Shown here one piece after another: positions 9,406-17,803 of a stretch of 48,725 nucleotides of DNA. The position numbers and the translations under genes were made by a program. Source of the DNA: Armatimonadota bacterium. Its GTDB lineage: Bacteria > Armatimonadota > Armatimonadia > Armatimonadales > Capsulimonadaceae. The notes below the pieces were generated by a model that saw only the letters and a program-made list of their open reading frames with translations, did not search any database and was not told the origin of the DNA. The stretch covers positions 1 through 48,725 of the forward strand of contig JAFAZD010000071.1 in NCBI GenBank assembly GCA_019239955.1, read 5' to 3'. Within the stretch, counting starts at the first letter, position 1. Each line of letters opens with the position of its first letter.

Positions 9406-10160
9406 TTTCATCGCCGTCAAAACCGCCAAAGTTCAAGACACAGTCGCTGACCCGGGATACGTACGGTCGTCTGGACCGTATCCGCCTGCAGCTGGAACAC
9501 CGGGCCGCCCTCCGGTATTTCGAGCAGCAGCGCCGCATCTTCCCCCGGCCGCTGGAGGAACTCTTCCCGGGCCTCTCTCGCACGTGTGCCATCATCCAGG
9601 ACGCCGTCATGACGCCGTATGCCTTGGCCAACGCCGAGCCGTACGAGCTGGTGGTGCTGTCGACGCTGTGCGCGCACCTGCGGCCGCGGCTGATGCTCGA
9701 GTTCGGCACCTTCGATGGGCTGACGGCCCTGCACCTGGCGATGAACAGCCCGGCCAAGGCGCGCGTGGTCACGCTGGACCTGCACCCCGACGACCCCATC
9801 CGGCAGCAGACCACGGACGACACGTTCTACTCGCGCGGCGTCACCGTGGGAGCGCGCTTCCTGGACACGGCCGAGGCCGCCAAGATCGAGCAGGTCTTCA
9901 CCGACACGACCAAGTTCGACCAATCGCCCTACCGGGGGCAGGTGGACTTCCTCTTTGTAGACGCCGGGCACGCCTACGAGCTGGTGCGCTCGGACTCGCA
10001 GAAGGCCCTGGAGATTGTGCGCCCCGGCGGCGTCATCCTCTGGCACGACTACCATTATGCCCACGACGGGGTCTACACGTGCCTCAACGAACTGGCCTCG
10101 TCGGTGACGCTGTCGCAGATCCCGAACACGAAGTTCGTGTGCCACATCAGTCCCGCCTGA
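9402..10160 (+). CDS. Class I SAM-dependent methyltransferase, copy 2
   Basis: 252 residues, a paralogue of the protein at 3526-4272 with the same motif order: LEFGTFDGLTALHLAMNSP, DLHPDDPIRQQ, VDAGHAYELVRSD and PGGVILWHDYHYAHDG. A good ribosome site (AAGGAG) lies about 9 bp before the ATG. The 3' two-thirds match copy 1 at the DNA level with long identical runs, while the first 90 codons have diverged. That pattern suggests gene conversion or a fairly recent partial duplication. The likely role is methylation of a sugar in the same glycan; whether the copies differ in target is unknown. Confidence 0.82.
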   Translation: MISSPSKPPKFKTQSLTRDTYGRLDRIRLQLEHRAALRYFEQQRRIFPRPLEELFPGLSRTCAIIQDAVMTPYALANAEPYELVVLSTLCAHLRPRLMLEFGTFDGLTALHLAMNSPAKARVVTLDLHPDDPIRQQTTDDTFYSRGVTVGARFLDTAEAAKIEQVFTDTTKFDQSPYRGQVDFLFVDAGHAYELVRSDSQKALEIVRPGGVILWHDYHYAHDGVYTCLNELASSVTLSQIPNTKFVCHISPA

Positions 10161-10201
10161 CTGGGGCATTGCACGCTGCCTCATCGCAGGCCAGACGCTT
10201 T

Positions 10202-11137
10202 ATGGGAGAAAGGGAGAGACCTGTGGCCCGCGTCAGTGTGATAATAGGTGCCTACAATCCCGGCCCGTTTTTGCCGGCTACGGTGCGCTCCGTCATCGCC
10301 CAGACATTTACGGACTGGGAACTGATCATCGTGGATGACGGCTCGACGGAGGACATCGGCGACGTGGCGGGGATGCATCCGGCGATCACGCTCATTCGCC
10401 AGGAAAACCGTGGCCTCTCCATCGCGCGCAACGTGGCGATTCTGAGGGCGACGGGCGAATACATCGCCGTCCTCGACCAGGACGATGTGTGGCTGCCGAC
10501 CAAGCTGGAGAGACAGGTGGCCGCCATGGACGCGTCGCCCGAGGTCGGCCTGTGCTACACCAACTTTGAGATGATCGACGCCGAGGGGCGCCGGATCGGG
10601 CCGGGCTTCGACGGGGGCGCGGAGACGTACCTGGAGTTGCTGCACGGCTGCTGCATCAACGCCAGCTCGGTGCTGCTGCGCCGCAGCGCCCTGGCGGCAT
10701 CAGGCCTGTTTGAACCCTTTTACGTCGGCACGCAGGACTACGACATGTGGCTGAAGATCGCCCGCCACTTCCCGATGCGCTTTGTGCCGACCATCGAGTG
10801 TCTGTACCGGCAGCACGACCGGAACCTGTCCCGCAAGTACGCGCTCCTGTTCCGGGAGGTGGAGCACCTGTTCCACCACCACATCGCTCTGGCGCGTGCG
10901 AAACAGGACACAGCGGCCCTGAAGGCCGCGACCAGCGGCCTGAAGCGCGCCCGCCTAGTCTATGGCAGCCAGGCGTTCGATAACTGTCGGGTCTGCGTCC
11001 GGAAGCGTGCCTTCGGCCCGCTGATGACCCACATGCGCTTTGCGGCCCTGGTCGCCCCGAAAGTCGTCGTTCAATCTCTGTTCGCCTACGGCCGGGCCGT
11101 TGGCCGTCATCGGCGGGCGGAACGTACTACTTCATGA
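10202..11137 (+). CDS. GT2-type glycosyltransferase
   Basis: 311 residues from ATG 10202 (MGERERPVARVSVII). The frame stays open far upstream, but that extension only shadows the methyltransferase gene. Motifs are VSVIIGAYNPGPFLPATV, IIVDDGSTED, the metal site LDQDDVWLPTKLERQ and the acceptor-side CYTNFEMIDAEG. After about residue 250 the tail is basic with no clear domain. The stop overlaps the next start (ATGA). Confidence 0.85.
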   Translation: MGERERPVARVSVIIGAYNPGPFLPATVRSVIAQTFTDWELIIVDDGSTEDIGDVAGMHPAITLIRQENRGLSIARNVAILRATGEYIAVLDQDDVWLPTKLERQVAAMDASPEVGLCYTNFEMIDAEGRRIGPGFDGGAETYLELLHGCCINASSVLLRRSALAASGLFEPFYVGTQDYDMWLKIARHFPMRFVPTIECLYRQHDRNLSRKYALLFREVEHLFHHHIALARAKQDTAALKAATSGLKRARLVYGSQAFDNCRVCVRKRAFGPLMTHMRFAALVAPKVVVQSLFAYGRAVGRHRRAERTTS

Positions 11138-12168
11138 ACATTGCCATTACCTCCATGTACCTGCCCAGCGGCAGCAAGATCGGCGTCGGCTACCAGGTCC
11201 ACTACCTCGCCAACGAGCTGGTCAAGCGGGGACACCGCGTCACGGTCTTCAGCCAAACGGGCACCTCCGCCGACTCGCTCTACGAGGCCGTCATCGTCCC
11301 GTCCGGCAGGCGCCTGCGGACGTTTGGGTTCGCCTGGAACCTGCGCCGGTACGATTTCACGCAGTTCGACGTGCTCAACGCCTGCGGCGATGACTGGTTC
11401 CTGTGGGGCCGCCCGCGGCCCCGCCACGTCCATACCTTCATGGGGTCCTGTCTGGCGGAGATGCTGCATGCGCGGACGCTGGTCGGCAAGGCCCGCATGG
11501 GACTGCTCGCGCTTTGCGAGGCGACCGCCTGCCTGCTCGCCGAGGAGAAAGTGGCCATCTCCTGGAACACCTGCCGCTATCTGCCTCTGGTGAAGAAGGT
11601 GATTCCCTGCGGCGTGAACATGGATCACTTCCACCCGGGCCAGAAATCCGAGGCGCCGTCCCTGCTCTTCGTGGGCACAATGCACGGGCGTAAGCGCGGG
11701 GCGATGTTGCTCGACCAGTTCCAGCGCGTCATCCGCCCGCGTGTCCCGGACGCGGAGTTCTGGGCGGTGTGTGAGGAGCCGGTCGGGGGCGAGGGGGTGC
11801 GCTGGTTCGGCCGCATCCCCCTGGAGACCCTGGCCGACCTGTACCGCCGCGCCTGGGTGTTCTGCCTGCCCAGCAGCTACGAAGGATTTGGGGTCCCCTA
11901 CATCGAGGCGATGGCCTCCGGAACCCCCGTCGTGGCCACGCCCAACGTCGGCGCGAGGGAGGTCACTCAGGAAGGACGCGCCGGGCGATTGGTCCGGGAC
12001 CAAGACCTGGCCGAGGCGCTGGTGGAAGTCCTGACGGATGCAGATCTGCGGCAACGGCTGTGCGAGGCGGGGCTGCAGCGGGCGCAAGACTTCACCTGGG
12101 ACCGGGTCTGTGCCCAATACGAAGCGCTGTATGCCGGACGCCGTGAGGCCGAGGCGGTGCGGCCATGA
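11134..12168 (+). CDS. GT4-type glycosyltransferase
   Basis: 344 residues. The N-terminus MNIAITSMYLPSGSKIG with GVGYQVHYLANELVKRGH is the GT-B acceptor domain. The donor domain begins at LLFVGTMHGRKRG and holds EX7E in SYEGFGVPYIEAMASG, followed by TPVVATPNVGAREV. It overlaps both neighbours by 4 bp, which places it in one tightly coupled operon with the GT2 before and the GT4 after. Confidence 0.85.
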   Translation: MNIAITSMYLPSGSKIGVGYQVHYLANELVKRGHRVTVFSQTGTSADSLYEAVIVPSGRRLRTFGFAWNLRRYDFTQFDVLNACGDDWFLWGRPRPRHVHTFMGSCLAEMLHARTLVGKARMGLLALCEATACLLAEEKVAISWNTCRYLPLVKKVIPCGVNMDHFHPGQKSEAPSLLFVGTMHGRKRGAMLLDQFQRVIRPRVPDAEFWAVCEEPVGGEGVRWFGRIPLETLADLYRRAWVFCLPSSYEGFGVPYIEAMASGTPVVATPNVGAREVTQEGRAGRLVRDQDLAEALVEVLTDADLRQRLCEAGLQRAQDFTWDRVCAQYEALYAGRREAEAVRP

Positions 12169-13313
12169 AGAACGTGGCGCTCTTTTCCAGCGCGTTCTAC
12201 CCGCACATGGGCGGAGTCGAAGAACTGGTCCGGCAGCTCGCGCACGCTTACCGGCGCCGGGGCATGTCGCCGATCGTCCTGACCAACCGCTGGCCCCTTT
12301 CCCTGCCGGCCTATGAGTGCTACGAGGACATTCCCGTTTACCGGCTGGCTCTGCGGGTCCCCGACGGCAACGTCAAGGCGCGGATCAGGTACTCCCTGTC
12401 CGGCGGCCGCGTCCGCCGTGAAATGCTGGACATCCTGCGCCGGCACCGCATTGACTGCATCCATGTGCATTGTGTCAGCGCCAACGGCTTCTACGCGCTC
12501 CAGGCCCGGCGCGCGCTGAAACTGCCCCTGGTCGTCACCACGCAGGGGGAGCGCACGATTGATGCGACCCAGCTGTACCAGCGCTCGGCCTTCATGAACC
12601 GCGTCCTGCGCCAACTGCTGTCTGAGGCCGATTTCGTGACCGGGTGCTCCAGGCACACCCTGGAAGATCTTGAACAATACTGGGGCCGCCCGTTCGGCGA
12701 CCGCGCCCGCGTCATCTATAATGGCGTCAACTTGGACGACTTTGAAGCGGTCGCCCCATTCCCACACCCCAGGCCGTACGTCCTGGGGATCGGGCGGCTC
12801 GTGCCCAACAAGGGATTTGATGTCCTTATCCGCGCGTTCGCCAAGGCGCGGATGCCCTCGCACGACCTGCTGGTCGCGGGGGAGGGGGTGGAACGCGGCC
12901 CTTTGGAGCGGTTGGCGGGCGACCTCGGCCTGCAAGACAAAGTCCGATTCCTGGGCCGCGTGGACCGGCCCACGGCGGTGGCCCTGTTCCTGGGGTGCTC
13001 ATTTTTCGTGCTGCCTTCGCGCGACGAGCCGCAGGGCATCGTCAACCTGGAGGCGATGGCCGCCGGCAAGGCGATCATCGCGACACGGGTGGGGGGGGTG
13101 CCGGAAATGGTCACCGACGGCGAGAACGGCCTGCTGATGCCCGCCGACGACCCGGACGCTCTGGCGTCGGCGCTGGAGCGGCTTGGGGGTGATGAGGGCC
13201 TGCGCCAGCGCCTCAGCGACGCAGGGCTGAGGCGCGTCCAGGATTTCCGCTGGCCCGCCATCGCGGAAGAGTATGTTCAGATCTACAATGCGATTGGGAC
13301 GAGGCGCCCCTGA
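12165..13313 (+). CDS. GT4-type glycosyltransferase
   Basis: 382 residues. The acceptor-domain glycine loop is HMGGVEELVRQLAHAYRRRG, the donor-domain start GIGRLVPNKGFDVLIRAF, and the EX7E region RDEPQGIVNLEAMAAGKA followed by IIATRVGGVPEMVTDG. This is a standard cytoplasmic glycosyltransferase of the glycan assembly series. Its stop lies beside the beginning of the broken membrane-protein gene at 13310-13671. Confidence 0.87.
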   Translation: MKNVALFSSAFYPHMGGVEELVRQLAHAYRRRGMSPIVLTNRWPLSLPAYECYEDIPVYRLALRVPDGNVKARIRYSLSGGRVRREMLDILRRHRIDCIHVHCVSANGFYALQARRALKLPLVVTTQGERTIDATQLYQRSAFMNRVLRQLLSEADFVTGCSRHTLEDLEQYWGRPFGDRARVIYNGVNLDDFEAVAPFPHPRPYVLGIGRLVPNKGFDVLIRAFAKARMPSHDLLVAGEGVERGPLERLAGDLGLQDKVRFLGRVDRPTAVALFLGCSFFVLPSRDEPQGIVNLEAMAAGKAIIATRVGGVPEMVTDGENGLLMPADDPDALASALERLGGDEGLRQRLSDAGLRRVQDFRWPAIAEEYVQIYNAIGTRRP

Positions 13314-13671
13314 CGGCGAAGGCCTGGTTTTTCATCAGCGTCTCTTGCCTGCTGATCAGCATCGTGCTCTACGCCTCGGCGGCCCGCCTGTCTCTGCGCA
13401 CCCTCGGGACTCTGGCGATTATCCTGCTCATCAGCTTCCGGTACTGGCCGTCCGTGACCGCCTTCTGGCTTGGAAGGCAACTTTCCTGCTCGTGCCCGTC
13501 TGCGGCCTGTACCCGGCGGTGAGCCTGTCGCTCCTGCTCCGGGTACACTGTTCTACAAGCACGACGCGCGCGGCTGGCCCCGCGGTGTGGAAAGACGATC
13601 AGGGGCATCGCTGGCTGGACGCCGTCAGCGGGGAGCCCACAGAAATCAAGCATGCTTCCGATCAAACGTAA
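13310..13671 (+). pseudogene. Broken small membrane-protein gene, unknown family
   Basis: No single frame covers this 340-bp gap, but protein-like pieces run through it in three frames. From 13310 one frame gives two hydrophobic helices (WFFISVSCLLISIVLYASA and TLAIILLISF). Near 13466 a second frame takes over with a third helix (FLLVPVCGLYPAVSLSLLL). At about 13542 a third frame gives TLFYKHDARGWP. From about 13585 the second frame resumes with VWKDDQGHRWLDAVSGEP and stops at TAA 13669-13671. Read together they resemble one small protein of about 115 residues with three membrane helices and a soluble tail, damaged by several frameshifts. I do not recognise a family. Sequencing error is possible, though three shifts in 360 bp make decay more likely. 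Confidence 0.4.
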
Positions 13672-14920
13672 TGACTGGGCGACGTTCCTGCTCTGCTGGT
13701 TTGCGTTCTCACTTTCCCTGCCAAGATACGTCGTGGCCTCGGCCATCGTCGCAGCCGCAATTTATGTGCTCTGGAGGATAGCCCGCTGCACGCCGGACGT
13801 CGCGCGGATCCTACAGGGCGTGCGGCGGCCAGAGGTGCTGAAGGCGGCGCCGCTCCCACAGTTACTCCTCTTCCTGGCGGTTTTGGCGGGCCTGCTGCCG
13901 TTCTCCACCAATGCCATCTACAGCCTGGCTTACTTTTTGCACTCAAGCGCATGCCTCACGGTGTTCCTGATGCTGGTGGGCTTGAAGGAACTCCCTCCCC
14001 ATCGGCACTGGACGCGCCTCGTCATTCACTCCCTTCTCCTGGGCAACACCGTGGCCGCCATGTGGGGGATTTACGAGGTTTACAGGACGCGCCACCTGTA
14101 TGTCACCGGCTTTGAGCCGACCCCTGTACACGCCCCGTACGGCTCTCTGCTCGTCACGGCGATTCTGACGGCCATGTCCCTGCTGCTGGCCGCGCGCGGC
14201 CCGCTCCGCCGGGCCGCCTATTTCAGCGTGGTGTGCATCTGCGGCGTCGCGCTTGTCTGCTCCCAGGCGCGTGGGCCCTGGCTCGCCCTTGCGGCCTCGT
14301 TCCCGATGATCGTTTACTTGTCCCGGCAGCGGCTGGCGCGCAATCGGAGGCGCGCCTTTCTTTCCCTCGGCGCGGCGGCCGCGCTGGCGCTGGCGCTGTC
14401 TCCCTTGTATGTCGGTCACGCCCTCACAATCTTTGACCCAAAATGGGAGCCGAACTCGGAGCGGGTGTTGATCTGGAAATCAACCCTGCACATGATACAG
14501 GATCGCCCCTTGACCGGGGTGGGGGAAGGGCTGTTCGCGACCGTCTACAATGCCCACTACATCAGCCGAGCCAGTGCGGAGGGGTTTCATCCTCACGCGC
14601 ACAACAGCTACCTGATGATCCTGGCGGAAGACGGCATCATCGGGTTCCTTCCGTTCCTGTATCTGTTGTGGGGCATCGGCAATTTCCTGCGTTCGGCGCT
14701 GCGGGACAACCCATCCAGCCCCTACATTATCGCCACCGCCGGCGTATTTTGTTCGCTGCTCATCAACAGCCTCGTCGATCATTTCCTTTTCTCGGGCCAC
14801 CTGTGGAGCGAGTGGATCTTCTGGCTGATGCTCGGTCTGGTCTACTATGACCGGCCCGTGCCTGGCCCGGTCACGGTAAGGGACGCGGCTTCCTGCCCCG
14901 GAGAATGCATTTTGGCATGA
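13652..14920 (+). CDS. O-antigen ligase/polymerase family membrane protein (Wzy/WaaL-like), first
   Basis: 422 residues with about ten membrane segments. Diagnostic pieces are SQARGPWLALAASFPMIVY and the large periplasmic loop with HPHAHNSYLMILAEDGIIGF, which carries the H-N-x-Y-L pattern of the Wzy_C/O-antigen ligase family. Such proteins either polymerise lipid-linked repeat units or ligate finished glycan to its acceptor at the periplasmic face. A ligase or polymerase beside ABC exporters is unusual, because ABC-type export does not need Wzy. The start ATG 13652 lies inside the 3' end of the broken gene. A sigma-54-like promoter for the next gene overlaps its stop codon. Confidence 0.82.
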   Translation: MLPIKRNDWATFLLCWFAFSLSLPRYVVASAIVAAAIYVLWRIARCTPDVARILQGVRRPEVLKAAPLPQLLLFLAVLAGLLPFSTNAIYSLAYFLHSSACLTVFLMLVGLKELPPHRHWTRLVIHSLLLGNTVAAMWGIYEVYRTRHLYVTGFEPTPVHAPYGSLLVTAILTAMSLLLAARGPLRRAAYFSVVCICGVALVCSQARGPWLALAASFPMIVYLSRQRLARNRRRAFLSLGAAAALALALSPLYVGHALTIFDPKWEPNSERVLIWKSTLHMIQDRPLTGVGEGLFATVYNAHYISRASAEGFHPHAHNSYLMILAEDGIIGFLPFLYLLWGIGNFLRSALRDNPSSPYIIATAGVFCSLLINSLVDHFLFSGHLWSEWIFWLMLGLVYYDRPVPGPVTVRDAASCPGECILA

Positions 14921-14928
14921 ATTTTGCA
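14912..14928 (+). promoter_or_regulatory. Candidate sigma-54 (-24/-12) promoter
   Basis: TTGGCATGAATTTTGCA: GG (14914-14915) and GC (14926-14927) are exactly 10 bp apart, with the T-rich -12 flank typical of RpoN promoters. The predicted transcript start is near 14939, 74 bp before the GT4 start at 15013. It straddles the stop codon of the previous membrane-protein gene. Confidence 0.55.
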
Positions 14929-14938
14929 AGGAGGTCCG

Positions 14939-14983
14939 ATGACGATACCGCCCGCGGCCAGTTCTCGGCCCCGCGTGATGTAG
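14939..14983 (+). CDS. Possible 14-codon leader ORF
   Basis: ATG 14939 follows a near-perfect ribosome binding site (AAGGAGG, 14928-14934, 4 bp spacing) and encodes MTIPPAASSRPRVM before TAG 14981-14983. It lies between the membrane-protein gene and the GT4 at 15013. If the sigma-54 start is near 14939, only read-through transcripts would carry its ribosome site. It could be a leader peptide that couples translation to the next gene, or a chance ORF. Confidence 0.25.
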   Translation: MTIPPAASSRPRVM

Positions 14984-15012
14984 TTTTGTCCGAAGTCGAT
15001 CGTGAGGCCCGT

Positions 15013-16233
15013 ATGCGCGACATGATTTTTGTTGCGATGGAAAACTGGGACGGGATGTGGCGCCGCAACCAGCCCCTGGCGATGGAGTTCGCGCGCCGCG
15101 CGCCCGACCACCGAATTCTGTTCGTCGGGCTGGCCCAGGACGTCTCACACGCCCTGCGAAAGGGCCGATTGGGCACGCTGCTGCGGGCGATTTTCCCACC
15201 CAAGGAACTGACGTCGCCCCCGGGGGCCCCGAACATTTTTCTGCTCAACCCCGTCAAGTGGCTGCCGAATACTTTGCGCTGGGGGCGGGCCTTTAACCGC
15301 TGGGTGGAGCAGCGCCAGATCCGGGCGGCATGCCGCCGCCTCGGTCTCCAGCAGCCGCTGCTCTGGATGAATCCACACTATGCCCTGCACCTGGTGGGGA
15401 AGGTCGGCGAGTGCGGCGCCGTCTACGACATCGGCGACGACTGGACGGAGCCGGATCAGAAGGAGTGGCTGCGCCAGCTCGTGATCGCCGAGGACGCCGA
15501 ACTCTGCCGGAAGGCGGACGCCGTCATCGTTGTCTCGGAAAAGCTTCAGCAAATGAAGCGCCCGCTGACTGATCGGCTGTATCGAGTCCCGAATGGGGTG
15601 TACGCCGACCGCTACGCGGGGGTGGCCGAACGCAGCCTGCCCCCTCACCCGCTCACCGCGGGGTGGGCGCATCCCGTCCTTGGGTATACCGGCACCCTGC
15701 ACGCCGGGCGTGTGGACATTGATCTTATCATCCGGCTGGCGCGGCGGTTCCCCGAAGGAACCGTGGCCCTCGTCGGCCCGGGCGAGCTGGAGGCGGACAC
15801 CGTCCGCCGCCTGGCGGCCGAGCCCAACATCCGCCTGACAGGCCCCGTTCCCTTCAATGAGGTGCCTCAGGTGATGGCGGCCTTCGACGTGTGCATCGTC
15901 CCCCACCTGGTCACGGCTTTCACGGAAAGCCTCAGTCCGCTCAAGCTGTACGAGTACCTGGCCTCCGGCTTGCCGACCGTCTCCACGCCCGTCAGCGGTT
16001 TCCGGGACTTCCCCGAGCTGGTCTATCTGGCCGAGGACGACGCGGCGTTTGAGTCTGCGGCGCGTGCGGCGCTCGCGGAGGCGGCCGATCTGCCGGAGAG
16101 GCGTCGGCGGACCGCCGAGCAACACACGTGGCAGGCACGCGTCGATGAGATCGAGCGCATCATCGCCCCAGTGACGGCCGCGCCGGACATTGGCACTCAC
16201 GCACGGGAAGGGGTCAGACAATGGACGTCCTGA
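15013..16233 (+). CDS. GT4-type glycosyltransferase (TuaH-like)
   Basis: 406 residues from ATG 15013 (MRDMIFVAMENWDGMWRRNQ). The frame is open from 14905, but the extra N-terminal residues overlap the sigma-54 site and look non-coding. AVYDIGDDWTEPDQKEWL and the C-terminal SPLKLYEYLASGLPTVSTPV are typical of the TuaH/WbuB-like glycosyltransferase group. The donor domain starts at LGYTGTLHAGRVDIDLI. Its last codons overlap the following acetyltransferase gene by 13 bp. It is probably the first gene of the sigma-54-driven transcript starting near 14939. Confidence 0.84.
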   Translation: MRDMIFVAMENWDGMWRRNQPLAMEFARRAPDHRILFVGLAQDVSHALRKGRLGTLLRAIFPPKELTSPPGAPNIFLLNPVKWLPNTLRWGRAFNRWVEQRQIRAACRRLGLQQPLLWMNPHYALHLVGKVGECGAVYDIGDDWTEPDQKEWLRQLVIAEDAELCRKADAVIVVSEKLQQMKRPLTDRLYRVPNGVYADRYAGVAERSLPPHPLTAGWAHPVLGYTGTLHAGRVDIDLIIRLARRFPEGTVALVGPGELEADTVRRLAAEPNIRLTGPVPFNEVPQVMAAFDVCIVPHLVTAFTESLSPLKLYEYLASGLPTVSTPVSGFRDFPELVYLAEDDAAFESAARAALAEAADLPERRRRTAEQHTWQARVDEIERIIAPVTAAPDIGTHAREGVRQWTS

Positions 16234-16838
16234 CGGACCGGGGCCGCCCGGGAGCGAACCAGAATCGTGGCGTCGTTACCCCCGAGCCCCCAGTGCTGAT
16301 GCGAATCGGCGGCGGGCTGGGGCGGCGGGTTCGCCTGTTCTGGGCGCGGCTGCGGTTCCCTCGGGCACGGTTCGGGGCGGCCTGCGACGTCCGCTCGGGC
16401 CTGAGACTCCGGCTAGGCCCCGGCGCGTCCGCGGATTTCGGGCCGCGCTGTGTGCTTGATAACGATCTCACCATCGAATGTACGGGACGGCTTGAGGTGG
16501 GGGCGCGAACCATCTTCGGGCACCACTGCACCCTGGCCGCCTGCGAGTCCGTTGACATCGGGGAAGATTGCCTGATCGCCGAGATGGTGTCCATCCGAGA
16601 CCACGACCACTGTTTCGACCGCCTCGACGTTCCGACCCGGGACCAGGGAGCGGCCGTGGCGCCGGTGAGGATCGGGCGCAATGTCTGGCTTGGGACCAAG
16701 GTCACGGTCACGAAGGGTGTGTGCATCGGCGACAACGCCGTCGTCGGCGCCAACGCCGTCGTGACCCGGGACATCCCGGCCAACGCCGTGGCGGTGGGCA
16801 TCCCGGCGCGGGTCGTACGCATGCGTGAGGAGGCGTGA
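16221..16838 (+). CDS. Hexapeptide-repeat acetyltransferase
   Basis: 205 residues. After a basic N-terminus, hexapeptide coils run from about residue 55 (LRLRLGPGASADFGPRCVLD) to the end (VWLGTKVTVTKGVCIGDNAV, GIPARVVRM). The insert IRDHDHCFDRLD holds the likely catalytic His. This fits an acetyl-CoA-dependent O-acetyltransferase of the WcaF/maltose-acetyltransferase type acting on a glycan sugar. It overlaps both neighbours; its stop shares bases with the next start (GTGATG). Confidence 0.8.
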   Translation: MDVLTDRGRPGANQNRGVVTPEPPVLMRIGGGLGRRVRLFWARLRFPRARFGAACDVRSGLRLRLGPGASADFGPRCVLDNDLTIECTGRLEVGARTIFGHHCTLAACESVDIGEDCLIAEMVSIRDHDHCFDRLDVPTRDQGAAVAPVRIGRNVWLGTKVTVTKGVCIGDNAVVGANAVVTRDIPANAVAVGIPARVVRMREEA

Positions 16839-17803
16839 TGCAAACACGTCCTGTCGTGTCGGTCATCATAGTCAGCTATAACACGCGCGAGATGACGCTC
16901 GACTGTCTGCGGGCACTCTATGCGGACTTGGCCGGGTTAGACTCGGAAGTCTGGGTGGTGGATAACGCTTCCACCGACGGCAGCCCGGCCGCGATTCGCG
17001 CGGCCTTTCCCGCGGTCCATCTGCTAGAGAACAGCCGAAACGTCGGCTTCGGCATCGCAAACAACCAGGCCATGGCACGGGCCGGCGGCGAGTTCTTCCT
17101 GCTCCTCAACACCGACGCCTTTCCCAAGCCCGGGGCGGTCGGCTCCCTCGTCGCCTACCTGCGCGCCCACCCGGACACCGCAATCGCCGGCCCGCGTCTG
17201 CTGAACGCCGACGGCTCACTCCAGATCTCGTGCTTCCCGTTTCCGTCGCCGTCGCGGGCCTGGCTGGAAAATCTTTGGATCTCGACCGCCCTGCCCAACC
17301 ATCCAGTGGTCGGGGACTACCGCCGCTGGCCGCACGACCGGGAGCGTCAGGTGGACACCGTCATCGGGGCGTGCATGCTGGTGCGCCGCACGGCTTACGA
17401 ACAGGTCGGCGGCTTCGATGAAAACTTTTTTATGTACACCGAGGAGATCGAGTGGCAGCGACGGCTGCGGGACCGGAACTGGCAGATCGCCTTCACTCCC
17501 ACGGCCCAGGTGACGCACCTCGGCGGGGCCAGCGGTGCGACGGAGGCGGCCCGTATCAACCGGCACTTCTTCGACAGCCTTGACTACTACGAGTGGAAGC
17601 ACCACGGCCTGGCGGGGCTGATCTCGCTGCGCCTGGCGATGACGATCGGCTGTTTTCTGCGGTCGATTCTTTGGACGCTGGTGCTGGTGGCCGTCCCACG
17701 GCGGCGGCCGCTCGCCCGCTCCAAGGCGCGCCTGCAGGCGTGGCTCACGGTGCGTCAGGCCACGCACTGGCGCCTCGACCTTCGGGGGCGCGCGCAGTGT
17801 TAA
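16838..17803 (+). CDS. GT2-type glycosyltransferase (rhamnosyltransferase-like)
   Basis: 321 residues from ATG 16838; GTG 16835 is an alternative, and AGGAGG lies just upstream. Motifs are SVIIVSYNTREMTLDCLRAL, VVDNASTDGS, the metal site LLNTDAFPKPGAV and FMYTEEIEWQRRLRDRNW, the pattern of WbbL/rhamnosyltransferase-like GT2 enzymes. A hydrophobic stretch near residue 265 (LAMTIGCFLRSILWTLVLVA) suggests membrane association. The donor sugar is not certain. Confidence 0.85.
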   Translation: MQTRPVVSVIIVSYNTREMTLDCLRALYADLAGLDSEVWVVDNASTDGSPAAIRAAFPAVHLLENSRNVGFGIANNQAMARAGGEFFLLLNTDAFPKPGAVGSLVAYLRAHPDTAIAGPRLLNADGSLQISCFPFPSPSRAWLENLWISTALPNHPVVGDYRRWPHDRERQVDTVIGACMLVRRTAYEQVGGFDENFFMYTEEIEWQRRLRDRNWQIAFTPTAQVTHLGGASGATEAARINRHFFDSLDYYEWKHHGLAGLISLRLAMTIGCFLRSILWTLVLVAVPRRRPLARSKARLQAWLTVRQATHWRLDLRGRAQC

